A stretch of 64,000 bases of DNA from Haliea alexandrii (lineage in GTDB: Bacteria; Pseudomonadota; Gammaproteobacteria; Pseudomonadales; Halieaceae), in the NCBI RefSeq assembly GCF_003719295.1, contig NZ_RFLW01000001.1:186001-250000 (forward strand), written 5' to 3'. This document shows, piece by piece, positions 1 through 8,377 of the stretch. Made by a program: the position numbers and the translations under genes. The notes beneath the pieces were generated by a model, which worked only from the letters and a program-made list of their open reading frames with translations, had not been told where the DNA came from and searched no databases. Every line of letters starts with the position of its first letter. Positions within the stretch are counted from its first letter, which is position 1.

Positions 1-162
1 CGCGAACTGGCCGCCGAATTCCACAGCTTTTACAACGCGCATAAACTGCTGGTCGATGATACTGAGCTGCGCGATGCCCGTATTGCCTTGAGTGAAGCGG
101 TGCGCCAGGTGGTGGCCAACGGCCTCGGCCTGCTGGGCGTGAACGCGCCGGAGGCCATGTAA
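1..162 (+). CDS. argS: arginyl-tRNA synthetase, C-terminal end (partial)
   Basis: The first 53 codons of the window are open in frame 1 and stop at TAA. The peptide ([11 protein letters not shown] near the start, then [13 protein letters not shown] at the end) matches the anticodon-binding DALR-domain tail of class Ia arginyl-tRNA synthetase, which charges tRNA-Arg in the cytoplasm. The rest of the gene lies upstream of the window. The SPOR gene begins on the very next base, so the two are probably co-transcribed. This argS-SPOR-hslV order is common in Pseudomonas-like gammaproteobacteria and supports the call although little of the protein is visible. Confidence 0.9.
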   Translation, partial: RELAAEFHSFYNAHKLLVDDTELRDARIALSEAVRQVVANGLGLLGVNAPEAM

Positions 163-729
163 GTGGCGCGCGATGCCGGTGGTCGGGGCACGCGCAGCGG
201 CGCACGCCGCAAACCGCAGGCGGCGCGACGCAAGGATAACAGTGGCGCAGCAAGCCCCTGGCGCTGGTTCGGCGCCGGTGTTGGCACCGGGGTTTTTCTC
301 AGCCTGCTGCTCTATCTCGGCACGCTGCCGCCGGGCACACAGCCGGCACGCGAACCCCAGGAAGCCGCTGTCGCGGAAGCGCCACCGAAACCCCGCTTCG
401 ATTTCTACACCATGCTGCCGGAGCAGACGATCGACGTGGAGGTAGAACCCGCCGAAGGGGCACAGCAACCCGATGTCGCTCCGCCCCCCGCCGAGAACTA
501 CGTGCTGCAGGCGGGCTCTTTCCGGCAGCGCGATGACGCCGACCGGCGCCGGGCCGAGCTGCTGTTGTTGGGGCTGGAACCCAACGTGGAAGAGTCCACC
601 GGTGACAACGGGCGCTGGTTCCGGGTCTATCTCGGGCCGTATACCACCCATGCGCAGATGAGCCGTGCCCGCGGATTGACCGCCGCGCAGAACATCGACA
701 CCCTGTTGCTGAAGCGGGGCCGGCCCTGA
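163..729 (+). CDS. SPOR domain protein (FtsN-like cell division protein)
   Basis: This 188-residue protein has a basic cytoplasmic N-terminus (about 1-33, many Arg/Lys), one membrane helix at about 36-56, a Pro/Ala/Glu-rich periplasmic linker, and a C-terminal SPOR domain at about 110-186 beginning NYVLQAGSF. SPOR domains bind denuded septal peptidoglycan and bring proteins to the division site. The layout is that of FtsN-like proteins placed next to argS and hslV. The GTG start abuts the argS stop codon, indicating co-transcription. It is shorter than E. coli FtsN (about 319 residues), so I leave the symbol blank: it may be the true FtsN or an accessory SPOR protein. Confidence 0.88.
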   Translation: MARDAGGRGTRSGARRKPQAARRKDNSGAASPWRWFGAGVGTGVFLSLLLYLGTLPPGTQPAREPQEAAVAEAPPKPRFDFYTMLPEQTIDVEVEPAEGAQQPDVAPPPAENYVLQAGSFRQRDDADRRRAELLLLGLEPNVEESTGDNGRWFRVYLGPYTTHAQMSRARGLTAAQNIDTLLLKRGRP

Positions 730-757
730 CATCTGCGCCGCCCGCGTGCGGCGCGCG

Positions 758-785
758 CTTGAATTCCCGCCACGGCTCCCCATAT
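758..785 (+). promoter_or_regulatory. sigma-32 (heat-shock) type promoter of hslVU
   Basis: CTTGAA at 758-763 is followed by 14 bases and CCCCATAT at 778-785. This closely matches the RpoH consensus (CTTGAAA, 11-14 bases, CCCCATnT). It sits in the 78-base gap before hslV, an established heat-shock gene, and would start transcription near base 792. The hslV ribosome binding site (AGGAG at 796-800) lies just inside that transcript. The short 5' leader is consistent but leaves little margin. Confidence 0.75.
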
Positions 786-807
786 CTGGAGCAACAGGAG
801 ACTTATC

Positions 808-1347
808 GTGGAACAGTATCGAGGTACAACCATCCTCTCAGTGCGCCGTGGCAACAGCGTTGTCATTGGCGGTGACGGGCAGGTGTCACTGGGCAACACC
901 GTCATGAAGGGCAACGCGCGCAAGGTGCGCCGGCTGCACAAGAACAAGGTGCTGGCGGGCTTCGCCGGTGGCACAGCTGATGCCTTCACCCTCTTTGAGC
1001 TGTTTGAAGCGCAACTGGACAAGCACCAGGGCCACCTGGTGCGGGCCGCCGTGGAACTGGCCAAGGCCTGGCGCACCGAGCGCTCCCTGCGCCGCCTGGA
1101 AGCCCTGCTGGCAGTCGCCGACAAAGAAACCTCACTGGTCATCACCGGCAACGGCGATGTCATCGAGCCCGAAGACAACCTCATCGCCATCGGCTCCGGT
1201 GGCCCCTTTGCGCAATCCGCCGCGCGCGCCCTGCTCGACAACACCGAACTCGATGCCCGCAGCATCGTGGAAAAAGGGCTGAATATCGCTGGCGACATCT
1301 GCATCTACACCAACCACAACCAAACCATCGAACAACTCGACTATTAG
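808..1347 (+). CDS. hslV: ATP-dependent protease HslVU, peptidase subunit HslV
   Basis: This 179-residue N-terminal-nucleophile threonine peptidase forms the proteolytic dodecamer of the HslVU (ClpQY) protease and degrades unfolded and regulatory proteins in the cytoplasm. The TTILSVRRG block marks the active-site Thr. It falls at residue 7, so six residues (MEQYRG) would have to be removed as a short propeptide, whereas E. coli HslV loses only Met. [19 protein letters not shown] and [12 protein letters not shown] are family signatures. The start is GTG with AGGAG eight bases upstream. hslU follows nine bases after the stop. A heat-shock promoter lies directly upstream. Confidence 0.97.
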   Translation: MEQYRGTTILSVRRGNSVVIGGDGQVSLGNTVMKGNARKVRRLHKNKVLAGFAGGTADAFTLFELFEAQLDKHQGHLVRAAVELAKAWRTERSLRRLEALLAVADKETSLVITGNGDVIEPEDNLIAIGSGGPFAQSAARALLDNTELDARSIVEKGLNIAGDICIYTNHNQTIEQLDY

Positions 1348-1356
1348 GCCCTCCGC

Positions 1357-2685
1357 ATGTCCAACATGACGCCCCGAGAGATTGTCCACGAGCTGGACAA
1401 GCACATTATCGGCCAGCAAGACGCCAAACGGGCTGTTGCCATCGCGCTGCGCAACCGCTGGCGGCGCATGCAGCTGCCCGAGGCACTGCGGGCGGAAATC
1501 ACGCCCAAGAACATACTCATGATCGGCCCAACCGGCGTGGGTAAAACCGAGATTGCCCGGCGACTGGCGAAACTGGCGAACGCACCGTTTGTCAAAGTGG
1601 AGGCCACCAAGTTCACCGAGGTGGGCTACGTGGGCCGCGACGTGGAATCGATTATTCGCGACCTCGCCGACGTGGCGGTGAAGCTGTACCGCGAGCAGGA
1701 AATGCAGCGCGTGCGCTTCCGCGCGGAAGAAGCAGCCGAAGAGCGGCTGCTGGATATTCTGCTGCCCCCGGCGCGCGGCGAAGGCACAGAGAGCAACAAC
1801 GGCGCCAGCACGCGGCAATTGCTGCGCAAAAAACTGCGCGAAGGCGACCTTGATGACAAGGAGGTGGAGGTCGACCTGGCCAGTGGCGGCGCCGGGGTAG
1901 AGATCATGGCACCCCCGGGCATGGAGGAAATGACCAACCAGTTGCAGAGCATGTTCTCCAACCTGTCGCGCCAGCAGAGCAAAACCCGGCGCATGCCGGT
2001 AAAAGCCGCCCTGAAAGCCCTCACCGACGAGGAGGCGGCCAAGCTGGTGAACGAGGAAGACCTGAAGCAGCGCGCCATTCGCGAAGCAGAGCAGAACGGC
2101 ATTGTGTTCATCGACGAGCTCGACAAGGTGGCCAAGCGCGGTGAAACCGCGGGCGCGGACGTCTCCCGGGAAGGTGTACAGCGCGACCTGCTGCCGCTGA
2201 TTGAAGGCTCTACGGTAAGCACCAAGCACGGCACCATCAAGACCGACCACATTCTGTTCATTGCCTCGGGGGCGTTTCATCTGGCCAAGCCCTCCGACCT
2301 GATCCCCGAACTGCAGGGCCGTCTGCCCATCCGCGTGGAACTGGAATCGCTCACCGCCAGTGACTTCGAGCGCATCCTCACCGAACCGGACGCCTCTCTG
2401 ACCGAGCAGTATCAGGCACTGCTGGCCACCGAAGGCCTGCAGGTCACATTCACGCCGGACGGGCTGCGGCGGATTGCCGAAACCGCCTGGCAGGTGAATG
2501 AGAAAACCGAGAATATCGGCGCTCGCCGCCTGCATACCGTGATGGAGCGCCTGCTGGAACAGGCATCCTTTGGCGCTGCCGATGCCGGGTTGCAGCAGCA
2601 GCCGCTGTCTATCGATGCCGACTACGTCAACAGCCAGCTGCAGGCCCTGAGTGAAGACGAAGATCTGTCGCGCTTTATTCTCTAG
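1357..2685 (+). CDS. hslU: ATP-dependent protease HslVU, ATPase subunit HslU
   Basis: This 442-residue AAA+ unfoldase feeds substrates into HslV. Walker A (GPTGVGKT) is at 57-64 and Walker B (FIDELD) at 251-256. Between them is the long charged intermediate (I) domain (about 110-240) that contacts substrates. The C-terminus ends in EDLSRFIL, the tail that docks into HslV and activates it. Length matches E. coli HslU (443). It lies nine bases after hslV in one operon, and the DUF971 gene follows after 14 bases. Confidence 0.98.
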   Translation: MSNMTPREIVHELDKHIIGQQDAKRAVAIALRNRWRRMQLPEALRAEITPKNILMIGPTGVGKTEIARRLAKLANAPFVKVEATKFTEVGYVGRDVESIIRDLADVAVKLYREQEMQRVRFRAEEAAEERLLDILLPPARGEGTESNNGASTRQLLRKKLREGDLDDKEVEVDLASGGAGVEIMAPPGMEEMTNQLQSMFSNLSRQQSKTRRMPVKAALKALTDEEAAKLVNEEDLKQRAIREAEQNGIVFIDELDKVAKRGETAGADVSREGVQRDLLPLIEGSTVSTKHGTIKTDHILFIASGAFHLAKPSDLIPELQGRLPIRVELESLTASDFERILTEPDASLTEQYQALLATEGLQVTFTPDGLRRIAETAWQVNEKTENIGARRLHTVMERLLEQASFGAADAGLQQQPLSIDADYVNSQLQALSEDEDLSRFIL

Positions 2686-2699
2686 GTTGAGGTACCACC

Positions 2700-3092
2700 A
2701 TGACCGACCGCGCACCGCGCCCCATCGACATTCACCTGCACCGCAAGTCACGGGAGCTGGAGCTGGTTTACAGCGAGGACGAACGCTATCGCCTGCCCTG
2801 TGAATACCTGCGGGTGTATTCCCCCTCTGCCGAGGTGAAGGGCCACGGCCCGGGACAGGAGATACTGCAGACCGGCAAAATGCATGTGGCCATTACCGAC
2901 ATTCGGCCGGTAGGCCACTACGCGCTGCAGCTGGTGTTCGACGATGGCCACGACACCGGGCTCTATTCCTGGGACTATCTTCACGACCTGTGCAGCCGCC
3001 GCGAAGCGCTGTGGCAGGACTATCTCGATCGCATGTCCGCCGCCGGTGCTACCCGCGACCCCCAGGTACAGGTCATCCAGTTCCAACCCTGA
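2700..3092 (+). CDS. DUF971 / gamma-butyrobetaine hydroxylase-like N-terminal domain protein
   Basis: This 130-residue protein resembles the DUF971 family. The family corresponds to the N-terminal domain of gamma-butyrobetaine dioxygenase and is found alone in bacteria; a role linked to Fe-S assembly has been suggested for relatives. Visible features are LPCEYLRVYSPSAEVKGHG and the block DIRPVGHYALQLVFDDGHDTGLYSWDYL (from about 59), both typical. It starts 14 bases after hslU. An hslU-DUF971 pair is common in Pseudomonas relatives. Its biochemical function is not established. Confidence 0.85.
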   Translation: MTDRAPRPIDIHLHRKSRELELVYSEDERYRLPCEYLRVYSPSAEVKGHGPGQEILQTGKMHVAITDIRPVGHYALQLVFDDGHDTGLYSWDYLHDLCSRREALWQDYLDRMSAAGATRDPQVQVIQFQP

Positions 3093-3149
3093 CCGCAGGG
3101 CCAACATCGCGCTACAATGACCGCCCTGTTGTATGACGGCGGAGGCCGC

Positions 3150-3899
3150 ATGAGCGATAAACGCACCACCCATTTCGGTTACCGGGAAGTCGAGGAAGAT
3201 GCCAAGGCCGGCCTGGTGGCCAATGTTTTCCACTCGGTGGCGGGGCGTTACGACCTGATGAACGACCTCATGTCCGGCGGCATTCACCGTATTTGGAAGC
3301 GCTTCACCATTGAACTGAGCGCCGTGCGCGGCGGACAGTCGGTGCTGGATATCGCCGGTGGCACCGGCGACCTGGCGGCAAAATTTGCCGACATCGTCGG
3401 CCCCACTGGCCGCGTGGTGCTGGCAGACATCAACGAATCCATGCTCAATGTGGGCCGGGACAAACTGCTGGACCACGGCTACCAGGGCAACCTGGAATTC
3501 GTGCAGGCCGATGCGCAGCACCTGCCCTTTCCGGACGACAGTTTCGACTGCGTCAGCATCGCCTTTGGCCTGCGCAACGTCACCGACAAAGACCTCGCGC
3601 TACGCTCCATGTTGCGCGTACTCAAGCCCGGCGGGCGGCTGCTGGTCCTGGAGTTCTCCAAGCCCGCCAACCCGTTGCTGGAAAAAGCCTACGACAGCTA
3701 CTCCTTCCGCGTGCTGCCTTTCATGGGCAAGCTGGTGGCAGGGGACAGCGACAGCTATCAATACCTGGCGGAGTCCATTCGCATGCATCCGGATCAGGAA
3801 ACCCTGCTCGGCATGCTGGAAGACGCTGGCTTCGTCAATTGCGAATACCACAACCTCACCGGTGGTGTGGTTGCCCTGCACCGGGGTTTCAAGGCCTGA
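3150..3899 (+). CDS. ubiE: ubiquinone/menaquinone biosynthesis C-methyltransferase UbiE
   Basis: This SAM-dependent methyltransferase carries out the C-methylation step of ubiquinone (and demethylmenaquinone to menaquinone) synthesis. The SAM-binding motif DIAGGTGDL is at 67-75, followed by [15 protein letters not shown] and FGLRNVTD, all UbiE signatures. The ATG at 3150 with GGAGG at 3141-3145 gives 249 residues, close to E. coli UbiE (251). An in-frame ATG 33 bases upstream lacks such a site. ubiJ starts one base after the stop, and ubiB follows, forming a ubiE-ubiJ-ubiB block. Confidence 0.97.
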   Translation: MSDKRTTHFGYREVEEDAKAGLVANVFHSVAGRYDLMNDLMSGGIHRIWKRFTIELSAVRGGQSVLDIAGGTGDLAAKFADIVGPTGRVVLADINESMLNVGRDKLLDHGYQGNLEFVQADAQHLPFPDDSFDCVSIAFGLRNVTDKDLALRSMLRVLKPGGRLLVLEFSKPANPLLEKAYDSYSFRVLPFMGKLVAGDSDSYQYLAESIRMHPDQETLLGMLEDAGFVNCEYHNLTGGVVALHRGFKA

Positions 3900-3900
3900 C

Positions 3901-4545
3901 ATGGCGGCCGCCGGCATTGATCCAACGCTGACCACGGCGGCACTGGCTGCCCTGGAAGAGGCACTCAACCGCGCCCTGTCACTGGACACGGCGGGCCAGC
4001 AGCAGCTGGGCCGCCTGGCCGGATGCACCTTCGCCATCGAATGCACCTCACCGGCAATCAATGTCTACCTGCAACCCGGCGTGCAGCGCACCCGCCTGCT
4101 GGGCTTCCACGATGGCCCCGTCACCACACGCGTGCGCGGTGCAGCCGCCGATTTCGCCGAGCTGGCGGCTGCCAGTGACCCGGCTGCCACTCTGATCAAT
4201 GGCAACCTCGCCTTGCAGGGCGACAGTGCGCCACTGATCGAGCTGCAGGGCATCATCGGGCGCCTGGACCTGGACTGGGAAGCCCCGCTGGTAAATGTAC
4301 TGGGGGACGTTGCGGGGCATCAATTCGCGGAGTTCCTGCGCGCCGGCTTCAGTGCCGGCAGCGCCGCCTCGAACAGCCTGCTGCGGCAACTCGACGAATT
4401 TATCCACGAAGAGGCGCGCCTGACGCCGCCGCGCCTCGAAGTTGAAGACTTCTACAGCGACCTGCAATCGCTGCAACAGCGCGTGGAGCGACTGCAGTCG
4501 CGGCTGGAGCGGCTGCGCAAGCGCATGCGGGACACGCACGCGTGA
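3901..4545 (+). CDS. ubiJ: ubiquinone biosynthesis accessory factor UbiJ (SCP2 domain)
   Basis: This 214-residue protein has an SCP2-like lipid-binding fold in its N-terminal half (about 25-130), a middle region containing [18 protein letters not shown], and a C-terminal coiled coil (about 180-212, repeated Leu/Arg/Glu). UbiJ binds ubiquinone precursors and, with UbiK, organises the soluble Ubi complex for aerobic ubiquinone synthesis. The gene lies between ubiE and ubiB as in E. coli, and its ATG follows the ubiE stop directly. Its last four bases overlap the GTG start of ubiB. Confidence 0.92.
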   Translation: MAAAGIDPTLTTAALAALEEALNRALSLDTAGQQQLGRLAGCTFAIECTSPAINVYLQPGVQRTRLLGFHDGPVTTRVRGAAADFAELAAASDPAATLINGNLALQGDSAPLIELQGIIGRLDLDWEAPLVNVLGDVAGHQFAEFLRAGFSAGSAASNSLLRQLDEFIHEEARLTPPRLEVEDFYSDLQSLQQRVERLQSRLERLRKRMRDTHA

Positions 4546-6209
4546 GCGCCGGGCTGTTCTCCCGCAGCCGGCGGCTGCTGCTTATCCTGCGCGTTGCCGG
4601 GCGCTATCGGCTGCAGGAATTTGTTGCCGCCGAGGGTTTGCCTGCCACCGCACGCCTGTTGCTGCGCCTGTCACCCTGGCGCAACAGCCACCCTGGCATG
4701 AACCGGGGTGAGCGCCTGCGCCGGGCACTGGAAGAGCTGGGCCCGGTGTTTATCAAGTTCGGCCAGCTGCTCTCCACCCGCCGCGATCTGCTCCCCGCCG
4801 ATATCGCCGATGAACTGGCACGGCTGCAGGACAAAGTGCCCCCCTTCGACGAAACACTGGCCGCGGGGATTATCGAGTCCGCCCTGGGTGAACCGGTCGA
4901 CACCCTGTTCGCAGGCTTCGAGGCCGTGCCCATGGCCTCGGCGTCGGTGGCACAGGTACACGGCGCCACGCTGCATAGCGGGGAAGAGGTGGTGGTGAAG
5001 GTGCTGCGACCCGACATCGAGCCGGTCATCCGTCAGGATCTCGCCCTGCTGTATACCCTGGCGCGACTGGTCCAGCGCTTTTTACCGGACGGCCGTCGGC
5101 TGCGCCCGGTGGAAGTGGTCGCCGATTACGAGCTGACCATCCTCGACGAACTGGATTTGCGCCGCGAGGCCGCCAACGCCTCGCAGCTGCGGCGCAACTT
5201 CGAAGGCAGCGATCTTGTGTATGTACCCCAGGTGCACTGGGACTACACCCGCAGCAATGTGATGGTCGCCGAGCGGATCAGCGGCATCCCGGTCACCGAC
5301 ATGGCGGCGCTGGAGGCGCGCGGCACCGACTTGAAGCTACTTGCCGAGCGCGGTGTGGAAATCTTCTTTACCCAGGTGTTTCGCGACAACTTTTTCCATG
5401 CCGATATGCATCCGGGCAATATTTTCGTCAATGCAACGGACCCGGCCAACCCACGCTACATCGCGGTGGACTGCGCCATTGTCGGCAGCTTAAGCGATGC
5501 CGACCAGTATTACCTGGCGCGCAACCTGCTCGCCGTATTCCAGCGCGACTACCGCGCCGTGGCCGAGCTGCACGTGGAGTGCGGCTGGGTGCCGCCGGAC
5601 ACGCGCGTGCAGGATTTCGAGTCAGCCATGCGCGCTGTCTGCGAGCCGGTATTCGAGCGGCCGATCAGCGACATCTCCTTTGGCCAGCTGCTGATCTACC
5701 TGTTCAGCACCGCGCGCCGCTTCGATATGGAAGTGCAGCCCGCCCTGGTGCTACTGCAGAAAACCCTGCTGAACATAGAGGGCCTGGGGCGTCAGTTGTA
5801 TCCCCAGCTCAACCTCTGGGATACCGCGCAGCCTTTCCTTGAGCGCTGGGTACAGGAACGCTACTCCCCGCAGTCGGTGTTGCGACGCCTGCAACGGCAT
5901 GTGCCCTCCTGGCTGGAGCAGCTGCCGCAGGTGCCGGACGCCGTGCTCGATAATTTGCAGCGCAAACACGCAGCACCCGGCCCGTCCCGCCAGCAGCAGA
6001 AGCAGCAACAGCGTGTGTTGACCGCGCAAAGCGCGCAGCGCCAGCGTGTCGCACGCCGCCGCGCTGCCGCGGCAGCACTTGCCGCTGCCGGGCTGGTGCT
6101 CGCGGTGCCCGGCGGCTGGGCCTTCATCGCCGCTGCGCCAGTCGCCAGCTGGTTGCTGCTCGGCGCTGCCCTGGTGCTGCTCTGGCCGACCTGCAATCGG
6201 GGTGAATAG
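4542..6209 (+). CDS. ubiB: ubiquinone biosynthesis regulatory protein kinase-like UbiB
   Basis: This 555-residue ABC1/ADCK-family atypical kinase/ATPase is needed for ubiquinone synthesis. The family's KxGQ motif is KFGQ at 72-75, followed by an ExD motif in ELDLRREA and [10 protein letters not shown]. Two hydrophobic helices at the C-terminus (about 505-552) anchor it in the inner membrane. The metal-binding DFG-like motif reads DCAIVGSL, whereas I recall DCGIVGSL in E. coli, a Gly-to-Ala change. The GTG start overlaps the ubiJ stop by four bases (GTGA). Length is near the usual 546. Confidence 0.96.
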   Translation: MSAGLFSRSRRLLLILRVAGRYRLQEFVAAEGLPATARLLLRLSPWRNSHPGMNRGERLRRALEELGPVFIKFGQLLSTRRDLLPADIADELARLQDKVPPFDETLAAGIIESALGEPVDTLFAGFEAVPMASASVAQVHGATLHSGEEVVVKVLRPDIEPVIRQDLALLYTLARLVQRFLPDGRRLRPVEVVADYELTILDELDLRREAANASQLRRNFEGSDLVYVPQVHWDYTRSNVMVAERISGIPVTDMAALEARGTDLKLLAERGVEIFFTQVFRDNFFHADMHPGNIFVNATDPANPRYIAVDCAIVGSLSDADQYYLARNLLAVFQRDYRAVAELHVECGWVPPDTRVQDFESAMRAVCEPVFERPISDISFGQLLIYLFSTARRFDMEVQPALVLLQKTLLNIEGLGRQLYPQLNLWDTAQPFLERWVQERYSPQSVLRRLQRHVPSWLEQLPQVPDAVLDNLQRKHAAPGPSRQQQKQQQRVLTAQSAQRQRVARRRAAAAALAAAGLVLAVPGGWAFIAAAPVASWLLLGAALVLLWPTCNRGE

Positions 6210-6243
6210 GCGGGCTCTGGCCGGTGTGCCATAATGCTGGCCT

Positions 6244-6660
6244 ATGGACACCATGACATCTGAAAACACCGCAACCTTGCTGCAGGCCGTGCGCTGGAAC
6301 GATCAGGGCCTGGTGCCCGCGGTCGCTCAGGATGCCGCCAACGGCGATGTGCTGATGCTTGCCTGGATGAATGCGGAAGCGCTGCAGCGCACCGCGGAGA
6401 CAGGCCGTGCCGTGTACTGGTCGCGCTCGCGCCAGGCCCTGTGGAGCAAGGGCGAAAGCTCCGGGAATGTGCAGCTGCTGCGCGAACTGCGCCTGGACTG
6501 CGACGGCGACACCGTGTTGCTGCGCGTCGAGCAACTGGGCGGCGTTGCCTGCCACACCGGGCGCCGCCACTGTTTTTATCAGCGCTGGAGCGGTGACAAC
6601 TGGGAAGTTACCGACCCGGTGCTAAAGTCCCCCGAATCCATGTACGGAAACACACCGTGA
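6244..6660 (+). CDS. hisI: phosphoribosyl-AMP cyclohydrolase
   Basis: This 138-residue zinc enzyme catalyses the third step of histidine biosynthesis, opening the adenine ring of phosphoribosyl-AMP. Visible motifs are [23 protein letters not shown], the acidic metal-binding DCDGD, and the Zn ligands in [12 protein letters not shown]. It is the stand-alone cyclohydrolase form, not the HisIE fusion of enterics, because the pyrophosphohydrolase is encoded separately just downstream with a 4-base GTGA overlap. An ATG nine bases in (6253) is an alternative start; neither has a strong ribosome binding site. Confidence 0.96.
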   Translation: MDTMTSENTATLLQAVRWNDQGLVPAVAQDAANGDVLMLAWMNAEALQRTAETGRAVYWSRSRQALWSKGESSGNVQLLRELRLDCDGDTVLLRVEQLGGVACHTGRRHCFYQRWSGDNWEVTDPVLKSPESMYGNTP

Positions 6661-6977
6661 ACAATGTTCTGCAACAATTGGACGCGATACTCGCGGCGCG
6701 CCGTACGGCAAGCCCGGAAAGTTCCTACGTGGCCAGCCTGCACCACCGGGGTTTGAACAAGATTCTGGAGAAAGTGGGGGAAGAGGCCACCGAGGTGATC
6801 ATCGCCGCCAAGGATGCCGGCGAAGACCCCCAGGAACTGGTCGGGGAAGTGGCTGACCTCTGGTTTCATACCCTGGTCATGCTCTCTCACCTGGAGCTGG
6901 ATTCCGGGGCGGTGCTGGAGTGCCTGGCACAACGTTTCGGCGTGTCCGGGCTGGACGAGAAAGCGTCTCGCGGTTGA
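6657..6977 (+). CDS. hisE: phosphoribosyl-ATP pyrophosphatase
   Basis: This 106-residue all-alpha MazG-like enzyme carries out the second step of histidine biosynthesis, hydrolysing phosphoribosyl-ATP to phosphoribosyl-AMP. The motif [15 protein letters not shown] with the later [11 protein letters not shown] gives the characteristic acidic metal-binding residues (ExxE...ExxD). The GTG start overlaps the hisI stop by four bases, so translation is probably coupled. tatA follows 33 bases after the stop, the usual neighbourhood in Pseudomonas-type genomes. Confidence 0.96.
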   Translation: MNNVLQQLDAILAARRTASPESSYVASLHHRGLNKILEKVGEEATEVIIAAKDAGEDPQELVGEVADLWFHTLVMLSHLELDSGAVLECLAQRFGVSGLDEKASRG

Positions 6978-7010
6978 CCGCGACATCACTATCATACAAC
7001 GGAGACACTC

Positions 7011-7238
7011 ATGGGTATCGGTGGCATCAGTATCTGGCAATTGTTGATCATTCTCGCCATTGTCATCATGTTGTTCGGCACCAAGCGCTTGCGCACGCTG
7101 GGCAGTGACCTGGGCAGCGCGGTGAAAGGCTTCCGCAAGAGCATTCAGGACGAAGACAGCGGCAAACAGGACGCCGAGAGCAAGGACGCCGCAGAAGACA
7201 GTGCCGGTGACGCGCGGAGCGACAACAGCAAGCCGTGA
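7011..7238 (+). CDS. tatA: Sec-independent translocase subunit TatA
   Basis: This 75-residue protein has a short periplasmic N-terminus, one membrane helix (about 6-23, ending in MLFGTKRL), a hinge, and an amphipathic helix ([14 protein letters not shown]). The tail is charged, Asp/Ser/Glu-rich and unstructured. TatA forms the size-flexible channel for folded, twin-arginine-tagged proteins. FGTKRL and [12 protein letters not shown] are family signatures. It is the first gene of a compact tatABC operon; tatB starts nine bases later. Confidence 0.97.
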   Translation: MGIGGISIWQLLIILAIVIMLFGTKRLRTLGSDLGSAVKGFRKSIQDEDSGKQDAESKDAAEDSAGDARSDNSKP

Positions 7239-7247
7239 TACAGCACC

Positions 7248-7628
7248 ATGTTTGACATCGGTTTCGCCGAGCTATTACTGATTGGCGTGGTGGGCTTGCT
7301 GGTGATAGGGCCGGAACGGCTGCCCTCCACGATCCGTACCGTTAGCGCCTGGGTCGCGCAGATTCGTCGCGGCTTCAACCAGATCCGCAGCGAGGTGGAG
7401 CAGGAACTGCACAACGATGCCGTCATGCAGGAGCTGCGCAAAACCGGCAGCGACCTGAAACGCGACGCGCAGCAGGCCGGTGATTCCTTCAAGACAGCCA
7501 CCGGAGGTAGCACGGCTACCGGGCCCGCCTCCACGGCAAGCTCCGGGCAGGCGAACCCTGACTCAGCCGCCGGGGCGGCCAGCGATGGCGAGACCACGAG
7601 CCGCGCACAGGAACCTCCGGAGAAATGA
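7248..7628 (+). CDS. tatB: Sec-independent translocase subunit TatB
   Basis: This 126-residue protein has one N-terminal membrane helix beginning [19 protein letters not shown], then IGPERLP and a long amphipathic helix containing Arg and Glu repeats. TatB partners TatC in recognising twin-arginine signal peptides. The Glu in the membrane segment and the GPERLP hinge distinguish it from TatA. The C-terminal third is low in complexity (Ser, Thr, Ala, Gly). Its stop overlaps the tatC ATG by four bases (ATGA). Confidence 0.96.
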   Translation: MFDIGFAELLLIGVVGLLVIGPERLPSTIRTVSAWVAQIRRGFNQIRSEVEQELHNDAVMQELRKTGSDLKRDAQQAGDSFKTATGGSTATGPASTASSGQANPDSAAGAASDGETTSRAQEPPEK

Positions 7629-8377
7629 ACGACGAGACCGAGGACCAGCCACTGCCCCTGGTTGCGCACCTGACCGAGCTGCGCGATCGCCTGTTGCGCG
7701 CATTGCTCGCCGTGCTGATCGTGTTCATCGCGCTGTTTCCGTTCGCCAACGAAATCTACAGTTTCGTCTCCGAACCGCTGCGCGCGCTGCTCCCTGAGGG
7801 GACTTCCATGATCGCCACAGACGTGGCGTCACCCTTCCTCACGCCGTTCAAGCTCACCCTGGTCGCCGCCATCTTCATCGCCATACCCTACGTGCTGTAC
7901 CAGGCCTGGAGTTTTATCGCGCCCGGCATGTACCGGCATGAAAAACGCCTGGCGGTTCCACTGCTGGCGTCCAGCGTGCTGCTGTTCTATGCCGGCGCAG
8001 CCTTTGCCTATTACGTCGTGTTTCCGCTGGTGTTCGGCTTCTTTACCAGCGTGGGCCCGGAAGATATCGCCATCATGACCGACATCAACAGCTACCTGAA
8101 CTTTGTGCTCAAGCTGTTTTTTGCCTTCGGTATTTCCTTCGAGATTCCCATCGCGGTCGTCATCATGATCTCGGCGGGTATCACTACCCCCGAGGACCTT
8201 GCACGCAAACGGCCCTATGTCATCGTCGGCTGCTTCGTCTTCGGCATGCTGCTCACCCCGCCGGATGTGATCTCCCAGGCTTTGCTGGCGGTGCCCATGT
8301 GGTGCCTGTTTGAACTCGGCATCGTGTTCGGGCGCATCATAAAACGGCGCAGTGCTGCCGCGGCAGACGCGGAGTAA
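7625..8377 (+). CDS. tatC: Sec-independent translocase subunit TatC
   Basis: This 250-residue protein with six predicted membrane helices is the primary twin-arginine signal receptor. The N-terminal block [20 protein letters not shown] carries the conserved HLxELRxR motif that binds the signal peptide. The ATG overlaps the tatB stop by four bases, and its own stop overlaps the next ATG by one base (TAATG), so an ABC exporter is appended to the tat operon. Length is normal for TatC (about 258). Confidence 0.97.
   Translation: MNDETEDQPLPLVAHLTELRDRLLRALLAVLIVFIALFPFANEIYSFVSEPLRALLPEGTSMIATDVASPFLTPFKLTLVAAIFIAIPYVLYQAWSFIAPGMYRHEKRLAVPLLASSVLLFYAGAAFAYYVVFPLVFGFFTSVGPEDIAIMTDINSYLNFVLKLFFAFGISFEIPIAVVIMISAGITTPEDLARKRPYVIVGCFVFGMLLTPPDVISQALLAVPMWCLFELGIVFGRIIKRRSAAAADAE

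Noticed and set aside
1132-2751. 539-codon open frame antisense to hslU
   Set aside because: Follows from GC-rich third positions of hslU; the product has no recognisable domain and there is no ribosome binding site.
3093-3149. Missing polyhydroxyalkanoate genes between DUF971 and ubiE, as found in Pseudomonas
   Set aside because: The genes are a Pseudomonas-specific feature at this place; their absence does not show a deletion here.
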